Of a stretch of 64,000 nucleotides of DNA, positions 48,491 through 57,401 are shown piece after piece; within the stretch, counting starts at the first letter, position 1; every line of letters starts with the position of its first letter. The position numbers were made by a program, and so were the translations under genes. Location of the stretch: contig NZ_JADPRZ010000009.1 in assembly GCF_017347095.1 (NCBI RefSeq), positions 1 through 64,000 of the forward strand, in the 5' to 3' direction. A model generated the notes under the pieces. It was not told the origin of the DNA. It was given only the letters and a program-made list of their open reading frames with translations, and did no database searches. This DNA comes from Sporosarcina sp. E16_8 (lineage in GTDB: Bacteria; Bacillota; Bacilli; Bacillales_A; Planococcaceae).

Positions 48491-48636
48491 GGGTACCTGT
48501 ACGTCACAAAAAGAAAAACAATTCACACCTCAACAAACATACAAAAAGATCAGACATCCGCAAATTCGGTTGATTTTAGTACCATTATTACACAATTGTA
48601 GTGTATTAACTAATTAGTTCCGATAACAGGTAACAG
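48491..48636 (+). repeat. Dispersed repeat, family C, copy 2
   Basis: Starts GGGTACCTGTACGTCAC and ends CGATAACAGGTAACAG. Ends are imperfect inverted repeats (GGTACCTG / CAGGTAAC). Related to 45144-45283. Confidence 0.55.
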
Positions 48637-48702
48637 AAAATTAAATGGAGAACCTGAATTAGCTAACTGCAAGGTAATTAGATTGTTAAATTAATATACT
48701 AT

Positions 48703-48730
48703 TTGACATTATCAGGGTTGTGTATATAAT
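48703..48730 (+). promoter_or_regulatory. Strong sigma-A promoter of the gntR operon
   Basis: Consensus hexamers TTGACA (48703-48708) and TATAAT (48725-48730) with a 16-bp spacer. Confidence 0.88.
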
Positions 48731-48737
48731 TAAGTTG

Positions 48738-48758
48738 AATTGGTAGACCCAGTAAACC
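48738..48758 (+). promoter_or_regulatory. Putative operator of the GntR regulator, site 1
   Basis: AATTGGTAGACCCAGTAAAC plus C lies at the predicted transcription start. The same 21-bp motif with two changes recurs at 51812-51832 in front of the kinase/ABC operon. The core GGTnnAC-CCA-GTnAACC is an imperfect palindrome of the size bound by FCD-type GntR dimers. Confidence 0.75.
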
Positions 48759-48872
48759 AGGGGCGTTTTTATAGTTAGGTTGTGCTACTACTATTCAAAT
48801 TGGAAGCGCATACATCAAAGGATATCTATTTGATATGATTGAAATCACATAATTGGATAGGATGAATGCATC

Positions 48873-49565
48873 GTGAATAGACAAGAAATTAAGCATACAA
48901 GATTATATGAACAAGTGATTTTAAAGCTTGAAAAAGATTTTTCAAAAGGCATTTTGAAAATAGGAGATCGATTAGCTTCAGAGAGAGAATCGGCCGAACA
49001 CTTTAATATTAGTAGGGGAACATTAAGGGATGCTTTCCGAGTTCTAGAATCGCAAGGGATCATTGAAACAATACCTGGCGATGGGAGGTATTTAAGAAAG
49101 AGCTTAGATGAAATTGATAGAAGTGAACATCCTGTCATCGAAGATTTAAAAAAATCCGCAATGTTGGATTTAATAGAGACTCGGGAGATTATTGAGACTG
49201 GAATGATTGGATTTGTTTGTGAAAGAGCAACGGATAAAGATATTCTTAGGCTTGAATACTTAGCTTTACAAATGAATATAGGACCAACTTCTTCTGGGGA
49301 ACCAAATGCTGATTACTATTTTCACCATGCGCTTGCAGAATGTAGTAAGAATAGTGCTATTTTAAATTTTATGAAATTGAACATGGAAATAATTAATCAA
49401 ACTCGTGAAAAGAACTTTGCTAGGGGGAACAACTTTGAACAAGCGCAAAAGGAGCATATTGCGATTGTAGAAGCTATCAAAAATAGAGATCCTCAAATTG
49501 CAAAACAAAAAGTAATGGAACATTTTATACACATTCGAAAAAGAATGTGTAATTTAAAAGATTGA
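48873..49565 (+). CDS. GntR-family regulator with FCD domain
   Basis: The 230-residue product has an N-terminal winged HTH (LASERESAEHFNISRGTLRD, about 30-55) and a C-terminal FCD ligand-binding domain (about 95-220) with the metal/ligand region HHALAECSKN and HIAIVEAI. FadR-subfamily regulators respond to organic acids or sugar acids. GTG 48873 is the start. The operator at the promoter implies autoregulation, and the second operator suggests that it controls the downstream kinase/ABC operon too. It is followed closely by the lyase gene. Confidence 0.92.
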   Translation: MNRQEIKHTRLYEQVILKLEKDFSKGILKIGDRLASERESAEHFNISRGTLRDAFRVLESQGIIETIPGDGRYLRKSLDEIDRSEHPVIEDLKKSAMLDLIETREIIETGMIGFVCERATDKDILRLEYLALQMNIGPTSSGEPNADYYFHHALAECSKNSAILNFMKLNMEIINQTREKNFARGNNFEQAQKEHIAIVEAIKNRDPQIAKQKVMEHFIHIRKRMCNLKD

Positions 49566-49576
49566 GGAGTAATAAA

Positions 49577-50509
49577 ATGGTTATTAACGGAACAGATAAT
49601 GTAATTCGAAGGTCAAGACTAATAATGCCAGCTAATGAAAAAAGGTTTACTGAAAAGGCTTACTTAAGAAATGCAGATGCAATCGTTCTTGATTTAGAAG
49701 ACAGTGTTTCAATAGCTGAGAAATCATCCACTCGTAAGCTAATTCAAGCACTAACTGTGGTTGTTTCAAAAGGTGGAAGTGAAGTAATCGTAAGGGTCAA
49801 TAATACAGAAGATTTATTACAAAAGGATATTGAGTATTCCGTTTCCCCAACTTTAGATGGATTATATATTCCAAAAGTTGAGACAGTAGATCAGCTTAAG
49901 TATATAGATTCCTTGTTGGATGAATTAGAAATGAAAAGAGGGATTCCTCATGGGAAAGTTAAGTTAGGTATCACGATTGAGACGGCAAAAGGTTATTTAA
50001 ATGTCGAAGAAATTATAAAGGCTAGTAAGCGAATTGATTCTATTTCGCTTGGGGCTGAGGATTTCTCTCTTGATTCAGGTATGGAACTTACTAATGAAAC
50101 GTATAATGGATTTTTAATCCCTAGAATGCAAATGGTTTTTGTTGCACGTGCTTATGATAAGCTTCCGCTTGGCTTAATGGGAAGTATATCTGATTACAGT
50201 GATAATGAAATTGTTGAAAAAAATGCTACTCTTGCTTATAAACACGGATTTCTTGGTGCTAGCTGTATACATCCAAAAAACGTGGAAGTATTAAATAGGT
50301 GTTTTTCTCCGAGCATGGAGGAGATTAAATTTTCAAGAAAAATTATCGACACATTTGAAGTTAGTTTAGATAATGGAAAAGCTTCAATAAAATTAGGGGA
50401 TAAAATGATTGATTACTCACACTATAGAAAGGCGAAAAAAATCATTGATAGACATACTAAGATAGAAGAATTTGAATTTAAAAAGAAGGCAGCTAGAGAG
50501 TCTATATAA
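49577..50509 (+). CDS. CitE-like HpcH/HpaI aldolase-family lyase
   Basis: The 310-residue product belongs to the CitE/malyl-CoA lyase TIM-barrel family: SRLIMPANEKRFTEKAY, the metal-binding IVLDLEDSVSIAEK, KLGITIETAKGYLNVEE and SLGAEDFSLDSGM. Such enzymes cleave citryl-, malyl- or related 3-hydroxyacyl-CoA thioesters with Mg2+. The neighbour CoA-transferase could supply the CoA thioester, so together they would activate and split a hydroxy acid. GAGGAG fits ATG 49577 rather than the upstream TTG 49562. The exact substrate is not evident. Confidence 0.87.
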   Translation: MVINGTDNVIRRSRLIMPANEKRFTEKAYLRNADAIVLDLEDSVSIAEKSSTRKLIQALTVVVSKGGSEVIVRVNNTEDLLQKDIEYSVSPTLDGLYIPKVETVDQLKYIDSLLDELEMKRGIPHGKVKLGITIETAKGYLNVEEIIKASKRIDSISLGAEDFSLDSGMELTNETYNGFLIPRMQMVFVARAYDKLPLGLMGSISDYSDNEIVEKNATLAYKHGFLGASCIHPKNVEVLNRCFSPSMEEIKFSRKIIDTFEVSLDNGKASIKLGDKMIDYSHYRKAKKIIDRHTKIEEFEFKKKAARESI

Positions 50510-50522
50510 GGGGGTTCGTTAA

Positions 50523-51731
50523 TTGAATAGTAATAAAAGTTTACCTTTAAAAGGACTTAAAATTCTTGATGCATCTACTATGATTGCGGCACCTTGGTCT
50601 AGTACCTATCTTGCTGACTTTGGTGCAGATGTAATAAAAATTGAACACCCAGAGTTTGGAGATCATGCTAGAGGATACGGAAAACAAAAAGAGGGTAGTT
50701 CACTTTTTTGGAAAACGTTAAATAGAAATAAAAAATGTATCACACTGAATCTTAGCAAACGAGAAGGGCAAGAGCTATTTAAAAAGCTAGTTTCTGAAGT
50801 CGATGTTGTCGTAGAAAATTTTAGACCGGGGACATTCGAAAAGTGGAATTTAGATTGGGGTACTTTATCTAAGATTAATCCATCGTTAATTTTATTACGA
50901 ACAACGGGATTTGGTCAAGATGGTCCTTATTCGTCTAGGGCGGGATTCGGTACAGTTGCCGAGGGGATGAGTGGATTTACATCAATAAACGGTGAAGCAG
51001 GTGGTTCACCAACACTTCCAGGTCTTGCTCTAGCTGATGGAGTTGGAAGCGTTTTTGGATCATTATCGATTATGATCGCACTATATGAAAGAGCAAATAA
51101 TCCCGATCGCGAAGGACAATTTATTGATATGTCTCTGTATGAACCATTATTAAGATTTATGGAACCACACCTAATGGCATATGACCAACTTGGTATAGTT
51201 GGCGAGCGTGTTGGAAATGGCAGTGTTTCAACTGCACCACGAAATTCTTATCAAACAAAAGATGGGAAATGGGCTGCTTTATCAGGTGCCACACAATCGA
51301 TAACAAAAAATATATTTAAAGCAATTGGAAGAGAAGAATTATTTGAAGATGAAAAGTTCTCCACTAATGAGGCTAGAATCAAAAACGTTAAGGAGCTAGA
51401 TGTACTTATAGGTGGATGGATTAAAGAAAGAAATCTTAGTGAAGTTCTCCAAGTATTTAATGATTACGGGGCAGTCATCGGTCCAATGTATGACGTGAGT
51501 CAATTATATGAAGATCCACATTTTAAACATCGAGAAACATTCATTACCGTTGAGGATGAAGAATTTGGTGAAATGAGGGTTCCAAATGTAGTTGCAAAAT
51601 TTTCGAGAACACCTGGAGCGGTTAAAAGTTTGGGAGCAAATAAAGGTGAACATAATAATGAGATTTATTGTAAAATGTTGTCTCTCTCAGAAGAGGAAGT
51701 CGAGGAATTAAGGATTAATAAAATCATTTAG
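50523..51731 (+). CDS. Class III CoA-transferase (CaiB/BaiF/Frc family)
   Basis: These enzymes move CoA between carboxylic acids through an aspartyl intermediate. The 402-residue product has the N-terminal LKGLKILDASTMIAAPWSS, the CoA-binding IKIEHPEFGDHAR, the family segment VENFRPGTFEKW, and the catalytic aspartate in GQFIDMSLYE. TTG 50523 follows GGGGG at 50510-50515. It is 13 bp after the lyase gene and ends the gntR transcript. Substrate is unknown; a hydroxy dicarboxylate feeding the CitE-like lyase is a reasonable guess. Confidence 0.9.
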   Translation: MNSNKSLPLKGLKILDASTMIAAPWSSTYLADFGADVIKIEHPEFGDHARGYGKQKEGSSLFWKTLNRNKKCITLNLSKREGQELFKKLVSEVDVVVENFRPGTFEKWNLDWGTLSKINPSLILLRTTGFGQDGPYSSRAGFGTVAEGMSGFTSINGEAGGSPTLPGLALADGVGSVFGSLSIMIALYERANNPDREGQFIDMSLYEPLLRFMEPHLMAYDQLGIVGERVGNGSVSTAPRNSYQTKDGKWAALSGATQSITKNIFKAIGREELFEDEKFSTNEARIKNVKELDVLIGGWIKERNLSEVLQVFNDYGAVIGPMYDVSQLYEDPHFKHRETFITVEDEEFGEMRVPNVVAKFSRTPGAVKSLGANKGEHNNEIYCKMLSLSEEEVEELRINKII

Positions 51732-51811
51732 AATGCATCTATGTCATTTAAAGGGTTCGCTAAGTTAAGGGGAAACTTACATTTTTAGATGTTAACAAAT
51801 AAGTTTACCCA

Positions 51812-51832
51812 AATTGGTAAACCCAGTTAACC
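51812..51832 (+). promoter_or_regulatory. Putative operator of the GntR regulator, site 2
   Basis: AATTGGTAAACCCAGTTAAC plus C, nearly identical to 48738-48758. An upstream GTTTACC (51803-51809) makes an additional inverted repeat with GGTAAAC. A -10-like TATACT is at 51873-51878. Confidence 0.75.
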
Positions 51833-51950
51833 GGTTAGAAAAAGTTGCATCTTATCAAAGCACCTTTGTTGTTATACTAAATCGGTTTTTAGATGGGTGA
51901 ATGGTTATTGAGTAAATTAATAGCTTTGTCTGGAAGTGAAGGAGATTACA

Positions 51951-51992
51951 ATGTATATGCAGCACAACATTATGGGGCAAAGAAACGAATAA
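51951..51992 (+). CDS. 13-codon leader open frame
   Basis: AAGGAG lies six bases before an ATG that opens a 13-residue peptide (MYMQHNIMGQRNE) ending at TAA 51990-51992, immediately before the kinase ribosome site. It has no attenuator hairpin that I can see. It may be a translational-coupling leader or simply chance. Confidence 0.3.
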   Translation: MYMQHNIMGQRNE

Positions 51993-52005
51993 GGGGGTGT
52001 TGGTA

Positions 52006-52899
52006 ATGGGGAAAAAGATAGCAGTAGTAGGTAGTATTAATATGGATTATTTTATTGAATGTGATCAATCTCCGAAATCTGGTGAAACGATTTTGGGTAA
52101 AAACTTTTTTACTTCTGTAGGGGGGAAGGGTGCTAACCAGGCAGTTGCAGCTTCAAGATTAGGCGGCAAAGTTTCTATGTTTGGTTCACTAGGAAATGAT
52201 GAACATGGGAAAGTGCTTAATAGTCAATTACAAAAAGAGAACATAAATATAAACCAACTTCAACTATTGAATGACATAACTACAGGTGCAGCTTTTATTC
52301 AAATATTCAAAGGCGAAAATAAAATTATTGTGGTACCTGGTGCTAATGAACTTACTAATCGAGCCTACAGTCAAAGCATTGCGTCTGAATTACTGAACTA
52401 CGATATCATCTTGTTCCAATTAGAAATACCCATTGAAACTCTGGAATACCTAGTGCCAATTTTATATAAGCATAACAAGATTATAATTGTTAATCCTGCT
52501 CCCGCTAAAAAACTAGGTGATGAATTGTTAAATTGTATTACTTATTTGACACCTAATGAGCACGAATATTCAACGGTGACAAATCAAACCGGTTCAATGA
52601 ATGAGGTTTTATTCAAGTTTCCAAACAAACTCATTATTACCTGTGGGAATAAAGGGGTATTATATTTTGATGGTACTACTATAGTAGAGGTTCCGGCCAT
52701 GATGGTTGATGTTGTTGATACTACAGGTGCTGGTGACACATTTACAGGAGCGTTTACCGTTGCTGTCTCAGAAGGAAAATCGATAGAGGACTGCGTTCGT
52801 TTCGGCATTATTGCAGCAGGCCTATCGGTTACAAAAAAAGGTGCCCAGACAGGAATGCCTTCCATTGATGAGGTAGCCCGAATATTGAAAGAAGGATGA
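52006..52899 (+). CDS. PfkB-family carbohydrate kinase, ribokinase-like
   Basis: The 297-residue protein has the PfkB N-terminal motif (VGSINMDYFIECDQSPKSGE, then GGKGANQAVAASRLGG) and the C-terminal DTTGAGDTFTGAF with the catalytic aspartate. The GSINMD and GGKGANQA signatures are those of ribokinases. AGGGGGTG lies 6 bp before ATG 52006; an in-frame TTG at 51997 overlaps it. It heads the sugar operon, so it probably phosphorylates ribose or a related sugar released by the operon's hydrolases. Confidence 0.88.
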   Translation: MGKKIAVVGSINMDYFIECDQSPKSGETILGKNFFTSVGGKGANQAVAASRLGGKVSMFGSLGNDEHGKVLNSQLQKENININQLQLLNDITTGAAFIQIFKGENKIIVVPGANELTNRAYSQSIASELLNYDIILFQLEIPIETLEYLVPILYKHNKIIIVNPAPAKKLGDELLNCITYLTPNEHEYSTVTNQTGSMNEVLFKFPNKLIITCGNKGVLYFDGTTIVEVPAMMVDVVDTTGAGDTFTGAFTVAVSEGKSIEDCVRFGIIAAGLSVTKKGAQTGMPSIDEVARILKEG

Positions 52900-52902
52900 T
52901 TC

Positions 52903-53805
52903 ATGAAGAGAATGAGAACACTATCAAAGATCCGAGAGGATTGGGTCCTCTACTGCATGCTTATACCAGGAATTACATACTTTGTGGTATTTCACGTTAT
53001 ACCAATCATAGGTATGAAACTAGCATTTCAAGATTATCGAATAATCGGTGATAATGTTTGGGTTGGATTGAAGCATTTCAAATTACTGATGGATTCATCT
53101 GCTTTTTTTGATGTATTACAAAATACAATCATAATAAGTTCGATGAAAATTATCTTTATTTTCCCTATACCTATTATTCTCTCATTATTAATAAATGAAG
53201 TAAGATCAGGGCCTTTTAGAAAATATGTACAGGCAGTAGCTTATTTACCACATTTTTTATCATGGGTCGTTATAGCAGGTGTTTGGATTAGTTTTTTACA
53301 TCCTCTAGATGGTGGTATCAATGTTATTAGGGATTTTTTCAATCTTCCTTCAATCGATTTTATGACCAGCAAGGAACATATTCGTTGGGTATTGGTTTTC
53401 TCTGAAATGTGGCGTAGTGCTGGTTGGGATTCAATACTATACATTGCAGCAATCATGAAAATTAGTCCATCTTTATACGAAGCAGCAAGAATGGATGGAG
53501 CTTCTACCTATCAACAAATGAAGTATATTACACTACCTTCATTAGCTAGTACAGTCGTAACGATCTTTATTCTGAATTTAGGATTTTTTATGAATGCAGG
53601 TTTTGATCAGGTATTTAATTTAAGCAATGACTCTGTTAACAGTGTTATAGATATTTTAGACACTTATGTATATAGGATTGGGATCTTAAATGGTCAATAT
53701 GCTTATGCTACAGCTGCAAGTTTATTTAAAGGGCTTGTAGGTATTGTGTTGATTCTAGGAACACATTATATATCAAAAAAATACACTGGAAACGGTGTCT
53801 GGTAG
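52903..53805 (+). CDS. Sugar ABC transporter permease 1 (CUT1, LplB-like)
   Basis: The 300-residue protein has about six membrane helices, the N-terminal WVLYCMLIPGITYFVVFHVI and the EAA loop YEAARMDGASTYQQMKYITL that contacts the ATPase. It matches permeases of the LplB/YtcP type that import oligosaccharides or substituted sugars. It is three bases after the kinase stop. No ATP-binding subunit is encoded in the operon, so a shared MsmX-type ATPase elsewhere in the genome is expected. Confidence 0.9.
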   Translation: MKRMRTLSKIREDWVLYCMLIPGITYFVVFHVIPIIGMKLAFQDYRIIGDNVWVGLKHFKLLMDSSAFFDVLQNTIIISSMKIIFIFPIPIILSLLINEVRSGPFRKYVQAVAYLPHFLSWVVIAGVWISFLHPLDGGINVIRDFFNLPSIDFMTSKEHIRWVLVFSEMWRSAGWDSILYIAAIMKISPSLYEAARMDGASTYQQMKYITLPSLASTVVTIFILNLGFFMNAGFDQVFNLSNDSVNSVIDILDTYVYRIGILNGQYAYATAASLFKGLVGIVLILGTHYISKKYTGNGVW

Positions 53806-53821
53806 TTTTGGAGGAATTAAG

Positions 53822-54700
53822 ATGAGGAAAATACCCTGGTCAAAAGTGATTATCTATTCCCTGTTGCTATTTCTTGCATTATCAGTTTTAATACCATTAC
53901 TAAATTTACTAGCCATGTCATTATCGGATCCTAAACGTGTAAACGAGCTATCGGGTTTAGGCATCCTCCCTAAGGGGTTCTCACTTATCAATTATAAAAT
54001 ACTTTTGTCCCATCCACTAATTTTAAGAAGTATTGGTAACTCATTATTAATTACTATTGTAGGTACACTTCTAAATTTAGTTCTAACGACAATGACTGCC
54101 TATGTTTTGGCGAAAACTCAGTTTATAGGAAAAAAGGTTGTTATCATTTTTCTAATTGTAATCATGGTGGTAGACCCATCTATGATTACTGAATACTTAT
54201 TAATTAAAGATTTAGGGTTACTTGATACGTACACATCGCTTATTTTGTATAGGGCAATAAGTGTATATTACTTATTCATACTGATGAGATTTTTCAATGA
54301 AGTTCCTGATGGTATTATAGAGGCTGCAAGAATTGATGGTGCTGGACATTTCAAGATATTCACTAAAATAATGCTTCCGTTGTCAAAACCTGCAATAGCT
54401 ACATTCACCTTGTTTTATGGTGTATATCACTGGAATGAATATTTTAGAGCTACTATTTATTTGACAGATCCAAACAAATGGCCACTTCAGGTTGTCCTTA
54501 GACAATTTGTCATTCGTCAAGATAATACTACTTTACTAAGTGGTTTAAGTTCAGAGTCTTATGATGTATTAGCAAGTTTAGATTTCCCATCATTACAAGC
54601 AGGGACGATTATTATCTCTATAATTCCTTTATTATTTTTATATCCTTTAATACTTAAACACTTTGCAAAGGGGGCCTTAGAGGGAGGAGTTAAAGATTAA
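53822..54700 (+). CDS. Sugar ABC transporter permease 2 (CUT1, YtcP-like)
   Basis: The 292-residue protein has six predicted helices and the EAA loop IEAARIDGAGHFKIFTKIML. It pairs with the preceding permease as the heterodimeric channel. ATG 53822 is chosen because GGAGG lies 7 bp upstream; a longer frame begins at 53795 inside the previous gene. The solute-binding protein follows 44 bp later. Confidence 0.9.
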   Translation: MRKIPWSKVIIYSLLLFLALSVLIPLLNLLAMSLSDPKRVNELSGLGILPKGFSLINYKILLSHPLILRSIGNSLLITIVGTLLNLVLTTMTAYVLAKTQFIGKKVVIIFLIVIMVVDPSMITEYLLIKDLGLLDTYTSLILYRAISVYYLFILMRFFNEVPDGIIEAARIDGAGHFKIFTKIMLPLSKPAIATFTLFYGVYHWNEYFRATIYLTDPNKWPLQVVLRQFVIRQDNTTLLSGLSSESYDVLASLDFPSLQAGTIIISIIPLLFLYPLILKHFAKGALEGGVKD

Positions 54701-54744
54701 AAGTGGTAATTACTTTGGTATTTAAAAAAAGGGGAGGAAAAGAA

Positions 54745-56217
54745 ATGAAAAAACTTTTTTTAGCGTTTGTGATGATTTTAATGATCGGGGTACTAGCAGC
54801 TTGTACAAATTCAGAAAAAGCGGAAAAAGAAACGCCTGTTAAGGAGGGGGAAACACCTGCTGAAGTTGGCAAAACAACTATTAAGGTTGTATTTAAAGAT
54901 GATGGTCCATCAAATCCCGTCGCTGTAACCTATTATGAAAAGTTAGCTGAGGGATTAAAGAAAGATATGGATTTGGATGTGGAATTTGAACTTGTAGAGG
55001 TTGCACAAGGTGACTACGCTGAAAAATTAAATTTATTGTTATATAGTGGCGAAATACCTGACCTGATTTATTTCCAAGGTGCAGACCAACAAATAGCTGA
55101 TCAGGGGCTATTAGAAGATTTAACACCTTACATTGAGAAATCGAAATACATTAAATCAACAATGAATCCACATAACGAAGCTAGAATGAAAAACTATCCG
55201 TACTTACTTTGGATTAAACCACTTGATCCTCGTGTTCCCGTAGTAAGAAAAGATTGGTTTGATCAAGCAAGTACTTCCGCTGCATTAGTAGAAAATCCGA
55301 CGGTAGAGAACTATCGAGCATTTTTCGACGAAATTGTAAAAATCGGAAAATCTACAAGTGCTGTGACTGTTGCTGGGGACATACGTGAGTTGGATTATAC
55401 TTTTGATATGGCTTTTGGTATCAATCAAACATGGTTAGATAATAACAATGGTTTCGAACATTTCAAAGTGTCTTCGCAAACAAAAAATAAATTAAAGTTT
55501 TATCGAGAGTTGTATGAGGATGGTTTACTTGATCAACAATATTTAACGAAAAAACATGATACTAAACAAGAAGTGTTTTATAAGGGAGAAACTGCAGTTA
55601 TCCCAGGAACAAATGGGAAAGTAATTGATATCTATAACGATAGAATGATAGTACTAAACGGCGAAAAGTCGGAATTGGAAGTTTTACCTCCGGCAAAGGG
55701 AGAGTATCAAGGTTTTGGAGCCACAGATATCTCGAAAGAATCTAGAGGGGTTGCAATATCATCTCAATCCAAGAATAAAGAGATAGTATTTGAAGTCCTT
55801 GATTACTTAGCAAGTCCTGAAGGTCAAAAATTGGATAGATTAGGTTTTGAAGGAGAACATTATAATATTGTTGATGGCAAAATTGAACTTACAGAAAAAT
55901 ATTATGGTGATTGGTATGCACGCTACTGGGAACCCAATAAAACTGAGTTTGATCTATCACCAAAAACGCCCCTTTTAGGTGAAGCGGCAGCAAAATCTAT
56001 AGAAATGGTTGAAAGCTACTATAGTGAAGATAATGCTTTTGTATTACCAGAAGAATATATTGCCCAGTGGGATGCAATGGAAAACTTGTACAAAGAGTAT
56101 TCTGCAGATATTATTACTGGGAAAAAACCATTGGATGCTTTCGATGAATATGTTGAAAAGTGGTATGCAGCTGGTGGTGAATCACTAACTAAATATGCTA
56201 ATGACAATATAAAATAA
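54745..56217 (+). CDS. Extracellular solute-binding lipoprotein of the ABC importer
   Basis: The 490-residue product has a type II signal peptide (MKKLFLAFVMILMIGVLAAC, cysteine at about residue 20) and a long family-1 binding-protein body similar to LplA-type lipoproteins of about 500 residues, which work with LplB/YtcP permeases. GGGGAGG precedes ATG 54745; the extended frame from 54703 lacks a signal. It captures the substrate outside the cell. The substrate is unknown; the adjacent hydrolases point to a glycosylated, possibly ribosylated, compound. Confidence 0.9.
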   Translation: MKKLFLAFVMILMIGVLAACTNSEKAEKETPVKEGETPAEVGKTTIKVVFKDDGPSNPVAVTYYEKLAEGLKKDMDLDVEFELVEVAQGDYAEKLNLLLYSGEIPDLIYFQGADQQIADQGLLEDLTPYIEKSKYIKSTMNPHNEARMKNYPYLLWIKPLDPRVPVVRKDWFDQASTSAALVENPTVENYRAFFDEIVKIGKSTSAVTVAGDIRELDYTFDMAFGINQTWLDNNNGFEHFKVSSQTKNKLKFYRELYEDGLLDQQYLTKKHDTKQEVFYKGETAVIPGTNGKVIDIYNDRMIVLNGEKSELEVLPPAKGEYQGFGATDISKESRGVAISSQSKNKEIVFEVLDYLASPEGQKLDRLGFEGEHYNIVDGKIELTEKYYGDWYARYWEPNKTEFDLSPKTPLLGEAAAKSIEMVESYYSEDNAFVLPEEYIAQWDAMENLYKEYSADIITGKKPLDAFDEYVEKWYAAGGESLTKYANDNIK

Positions 56218-56229
56218 GGAGTTAAATAA

Positions 56230-57381
56230 ATGATTGATTTTCAAGAGCGAGTTAAGGGTGTACTACTATCAACGGCGTTAGGTGATGCGCTTGGCGCGCC
56301 TGTTGAAAAGTTGAGTTATGCAGAAATTAAAGAAAAATATGGGAGAGTAGAGTCTCTTCACACTAAGTGGTATAAGGATGATTTGAGCTCTGATGAGAGC
56401 CTCGGGAAATCGAGGGGAAATGGAATTGTTACAGATGATACCTTAATGACGTTAGCGTTATGTAATGTTTATCAGATAGAAAAAAGACATTTGGATGCTT
56501 ATGATATGGCGAATGAATTTGCTAAAGAAATTGCTTTCAGAAAAGTATATATTCCCGAATTTGATCGAGAGACGATGTTAATTGAACGCCTATTTTATCC
56601 GGAGAAACATATCTTTTTACGAAATGTTTTAGCAAACTGTGATCCCAGAGAAGGCGGATATGGCAACATGATAAATTGCGGTGCAGCCATGTATATTGCT
56701 CCTATTGGGATTGTAAATGCAGGAAATCCTAAAGGGGCATATGATGAAGCAATTTCATTTGCTATGGCTCACCAAGCGAGTTATGGATTAGAAGCAGCAG
56801 GAGTTTTGGCTGCTTGTGTATCCAAGGCTTTTGAACAAGATACAACGATTGAGGAAATAGTTGAGGTAGCCATACATTATGCAAAAGATGGAACCAAAGC
56901 AGCTATTAAAGCAATAACCGATCTCGCTAAAGAGCTTAGGAGAAATAATGCATCTATTGATGAAGTTGTAGCATCATTTCATAATTGTCTCGAAAACTTT
57001 TCACCTATGAAAAATGATGTTCATAGAAAAATGGAGAAGTTAGGCATACCATCTAATCACTACACACCAAGCAGGTTGTGGTCCATAGAGGAACTCCCGA
57101 TAGCATTGGGATTCATCGTCTATAATAACGGAGAATTTTATAAAACTATATATGATGGCATTAATTCAGGACGTGATACTGACTCTATTGGCGTTATGAT
57201 TGGCGTTATTTTAGGAGCTATGTATGGTTCATCTGCCATTACTGACGAAGATATCGAGACGCTAGAAGCTGCAAATCATTTAGATTTTAATAAACTCACA
57301 AACTCATTTAGTGAAGTAGCAAAAAATATTATTTCAAGTGATATTCATAATATGGAGAAGGTGAAAAAAATACTTAGATAA
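56230..57381 (+). CDS. ADP-ribosylglycohydrolase-family protein 1
   Basis: The 383-residue product has the ADP-ribosylglycohydrolase (DraG/ARH) core: RVKGVLLSTALGDALGAPVE, the metal-binding TDDT (about 68-71), NCGAAMYIAPIGIVNAG, and the second metal site GRDTDSIGVMIG (about 318-329). Family members remove ADP-ribose or hydrolyse other ribosyl N- or O-glycosidic bonds with two Mg2+ ions. It is cytoplasmic and directly follows the binding protein (12 bp), so a catabolic glycosidase role is more likely than reversal of protein ADP-ribosylation. Confidence 0.88.
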   Translation: MIDFQERVKGVLLSTALGDALGAPVEKLSYAEIKEKYGRVESLHTKWYKDDLSSDESLGKSRGNGIVTDDTLMTLALCNVYQIEKRHLDAYDMANEFAKEIAFRKVYIPEFDRETMLIERLFYPEKHIFLRNVLANCDPREGGYGNMINCGAAMYIAPIGIVNAGNPKGAYDEAISFAMAHQASYGLEAAGVLAACVSKAFEQDTTIEEIVEVAIHYAKDGTKAAIKAITDLAKELRRNNASIDEVVASFHNCLENFSPMKNDVHRKMEKLGIPSNHYTPSRLWSIEELPIALGFIVYNNGEFYKTIYDGINSGRDTDSIGVMIGVILGAMYGSSAITDEDIETLEAANHLDFNKLTNSFSEVAKNIISSDIHNMEKVKKILR

Positions 57382-57401
57382 TTTAAGGAGGAGGTATTCT
57401 G

